64,000 nucleotides of DNA from Cylicocyclus nassatus. Its lineage: Eukaryota > Nematoda > Chromadorea > Rhabditida > Strongylidae. Both the position numbers and the translations under genes were made by a program. Shown piece by piece: positions 61,058-64,000 of this stretch. Position 1 is the stretch's first letter. Every line of letters starts with the position of its first letter. The stretch is taken from positions 5,408,232 to 5,472,231 of the forward strand of contig CATQJL010000326.1 in assembly GCA_958299035.1 (NCBI GenBank). The letters run 5' to 3'. The notes under the pieces are model-generated. The model did not search any database and was not told where the DNA came from. It saw only the letters and a program-made list of their open reading frames with translations.

Positions 61058-64000
61058 TATATTGTATAACAAAACTTTTTGATTTTTCAATTCAGATGAT
61101 GCTTTTTTGGTTGAACTTTGATAACTGTGGAATAATATTTATTTTGGTTTTGGTACAAGACGTATAAGAAAGTATGAGATAGTATAAGGAATTTTTCCAT
61201 TATGACCCCTAAAATCAACGATTTTTTCGTATCAATCCCGAAATAAAGGAAAATGTCCTGAAAATAATAAATGTCACTGTAACGTTGTATTACACTGAGT
61301 TAGATTATTGCTATGTTCTTGCTTGGGCGCACCATAAAACGATATGTTCAGCGTTTATGGTACAAATAAAAAAATTTCTAGTCTCTTCTCAGCAGCAATA
61401 AATATATTAAATTCTGAACAAGCACGATTTGACATATGTTACGCTCCATTCTTTCGGCGCATCTCAGATTTTTTGCTTTTTCAAAAGCTTTGTGTTTTGC
61501 GAGAAAGCTCTTAGCATGTCCCCTAGTCATCAATGCAAGTGACTTTTACTGGCACTTGCATAGTTCGAGAATTAGATCGGAGCTTTGGGTTTCTGTTCTT
61601 CTAATTTTGCTATTTTTTTCTTTTGGCGGCGAATACTAACGCTTGCATTGCTTCTTAGGTTTAAACCCGTTTTGTAACTCGCAGTTGAGCTTACTAAAGT
61701 GAATAATCGAGTGAATTCAAACTTTGAATACTGATGTTTCATCTGTTAGTGGAAGATGATTTGTACTTTATTATACTGATTGCTAAGGTAGGTGCTAGAG
61801 ATCAAATCGAGTACAAAGGGTTTCTTTGAAATTAAAATTTTCTATGTATCATTTTAGTACCTTCCTTGCAGAGGTTTGTTTGATTCTACTCTGAAAGCAC
61901 ATTTAGAGATAAGAGAAGCCTTTATCTTTGTAATGAATACGGAGAAAAACAAAATGAGTAGGCTAGCCTAATTGCTTGACGCTGATGACCTTTTGTTGCC
62001 GAAACAGTAAAGATTTCGCTCTACAGAAAGAAAGCTGTGGAAAAAAGATGAAGCTTAAACAAAAGCTTACTCAAAATGTCAAATCTGCAAAAATAAAGAT
62101 CTGCTTTTCGCAAGCTTAACAACAATGAATTCCGTTAACACAGAAATATGCAAACTGCTTTGAACCCCTTTTACTCTTAATTGTCATCATTGAGAATCTT
62201 TACTTCGGGATGAGATATCCAAATTCAGATTTGTTGGCTTGATTTATTGTTTTGACCAAAATGTGTTGTCATATGTCCAATACATAGAATGAAATGTAAG
62301 TCCCGCAGCAAAAATACAGAAAATTTGTTTGAAAACATTAAAATGATCTTTTTAAGGAGTACTTTACCATGTATCAAAGCTTGTGACTCATTCTAGATAT
62401 TATAAGTTTTTTCGCGTTGAAAACAAAAAGTTGAACGAAAAAATTCGACTACCTTAGCTATTTGTAGAGGCGTCCGATCAACACGATTTTCTAAGCATGA
62501 ATCAAGGCTAAACTAAAGTTAGAATGTAAATGTTTGGAACAGCATCGTCGTTTAAAATTGCATAATGTAAATAATTTGCTTCTTCTTAGAAGTATGAACT
62601 ACTGTAGCCACACTATCTCAACAATGTCTTGAATCTCTAGAAATCGCGATTCAACTTCGTTTCGATTCATTTCAACATTTTACTTTGACATTATAGAATA
62701 CCACTCGACAGAGCAAAGAAGAGTAATGGCGAAGCGAGTGCAATTTGACAGATCTATCCCTGGTGAATCGAAACTAGTAAGTGAGTCAAAGGTTGGGGAA
62801 GAAGCACAAACACCGAATTCATTTACACTCACGAAGAGCTATGAAATACGATGAAAAAACTCGGTATCGAAAATACATTGCTATGAGGTGATAAACAAGC
62901 TATCTCAGAATTCGAAAGTGAAGATCCACAAAGTGTGCTGTTGTGAATTTTTATATTTTCTCACTTTGCAGTTTCGATCTTTTTTGGAGGCATCTTTCAG
63001 TGCTTTTAGCACATCGAAATTACTTCTTCAAGGAGGTCAAAAGTCATGGTGAATCTCTACCCAAAATTATTTTTTTCACTACTTCGTACTTCTGCGAAGA
63101 TCCATTATTAGAAAAAGAAATATTCTTAACCAAGAGAATTCCAAGCGCGATCAAGACGCACTTTTGATTAATACCTGATAAGAAAGCGTATTTAATAATT
63201 AAAATAAGCGATTTAATTCAAAACCTGTTAAAATCTGTAAGCCGCACTTATAGCATAGAAAATCTTCTCTAGCGTATAATGCAAAACATGTCAGGTGTAA
63301 TAGATCACGTCCTGAACTTTGCTCTTTTTAGTTTTCAGCTAGCTGTACACATTCAAAAATTGATGGATGGGCGTGTATGCAGTGCAAATTGTGCAAAATT
63401 TAGGCTAAAAATTTACAAAATAAATTCAAAAGGCAAGGATTTTGGAGAAGCTTGGTTTCATGTTTGCTTATGAATAACAGCAGGTGGTCGCTGATTTCTA
63501 TGAGACAGAATTTTTGGTCCCCAGGTTTTCGGGAAAGTCCATAGAAGTTCCTACTCAATGCGCAAACGGATGCAAGAGTTCGCCGCCACCCATGATAGCC
63601 CAAGCATGTTTTGCTGAGTTATGACTTACAAACAGATTGTTAGTAAATCGTCAACAAATGTCGGATCGAATCGAATTGTTAGGAATTTGCCTAGGAAGCA
63701 TCAATATGATGACTGGTCTTCTTCCCTGGGGTCGTCATCGACTCTTTCATGAGCGCTTTTCCGGCATCTGCCAAGTGTTGCGCGTCTATCGAAGACAAAT
63801 CGCCGTCGTCAGCCGGAGCTAGGTGACCTCGGCTCGTTGGCTCCTTTAATTCTAGTACTTCTGCTTTCTGGATTTCTTCTTCTGACGTCAGCTACTCAGC
63901 TACTCCCCGTAGGATCGAGTAGAGCTGCAGACAAGAGTCATTTCCGACCCCCCAGGATCTGAGTGACAGCGGCGACACGAATGTGCCGACGCCTCTTCCG
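61058..64000. other. Gene-poor region to window end
   Basis: AT-rich to about 63.5 kb with no supported gene. From about 63690 the composition turns GC-rich (to 64000), as at the left LTR element, and may be the edge of another repeat or gene; a 61-residue frame at 63637-63822 is not recognised. Confidence 0.35.

Overview
The window looks like a piece of a nematode nuclear genome, most likely a strongylid or other rhabditid. This is inferred from AT-rich DNA, short phase-conserved introns with TTTCAG-type acceptors, exon homology to animal genes with clear nematode counterparts, and a dense load of Tc1/mariner, RTE, Pao/BEL, Penelope and foldback repeats. No bacterial-style operon, CRISPR array, rRNA or convincing tRNA was seen. 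Gene models were built by hand from splice signals and reading phase; most open frames in the window are shadows.

Layout. 1-3731: an LTR retrotransposon with visibly identical LTRs, a tRNA-Gly-like primer site and only a Gag-like internal frame. 3.7-8 kb: repeats and intergenic DNA. 8045-10190 (+): an eight-exon catechol/caffeoyl-CoA-type O-methyltransferase. 10.5-16.2 kb: a repeat graveyard (mariner remnant, two RTE LINE remnants, two TTAA-flanked inverted-repeat elements). 16507-17530 (+): a small three-exon gene of unknown function. 17.9-18.5 kb (-): a reverse transcriptase fragment. 19657-23887 (+): an organic solute transporter alpha (OSTalpha) gene. 24277-28493 (-): a MIOS (GATOR2) gene, recognised by its solenoid and C-terminal zinc domains. 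29038-33206 (-): a chain of exons for an unrecognised cysteine-rich product. 33.4-35.5 kb: a GC-ended DNA element with an internal duplication. 36739-37291 (-): a complete 136-residue secreted protein gene with a TATA-like promoter. 37.9-43.6 kb: a Penelope-like element arranged as a large inverted pair, one arm of which is split by an internally deleted Ty3/gypsy-type LTR element with a 5-bp target duplication. 44413-50885 (-): a complete 14-exon, 505-residue MFSD8/CLN7-type transporter. 50.9-64 kb: gene-poor DNA with several inverted-repeat elements, including a nested set at 59.7-61.1 kb.

The host genes do not form one pathway. MIOS (amino-acid signalling to TORC1 at the lysosome) and the MFSD8-like carrier (lysosomal in animals) share a compartment, and OSTalpha exports steroid-like solutes, but proximity alone does not imply joint function. 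The most unusual structures are the Penelope inverted pair with its nested gypsy element, the two intronic copies of a ~720-bp foldback family, and the GC-ended element at 33.4-35.5 kb carrying duplicated gene-like sequence.
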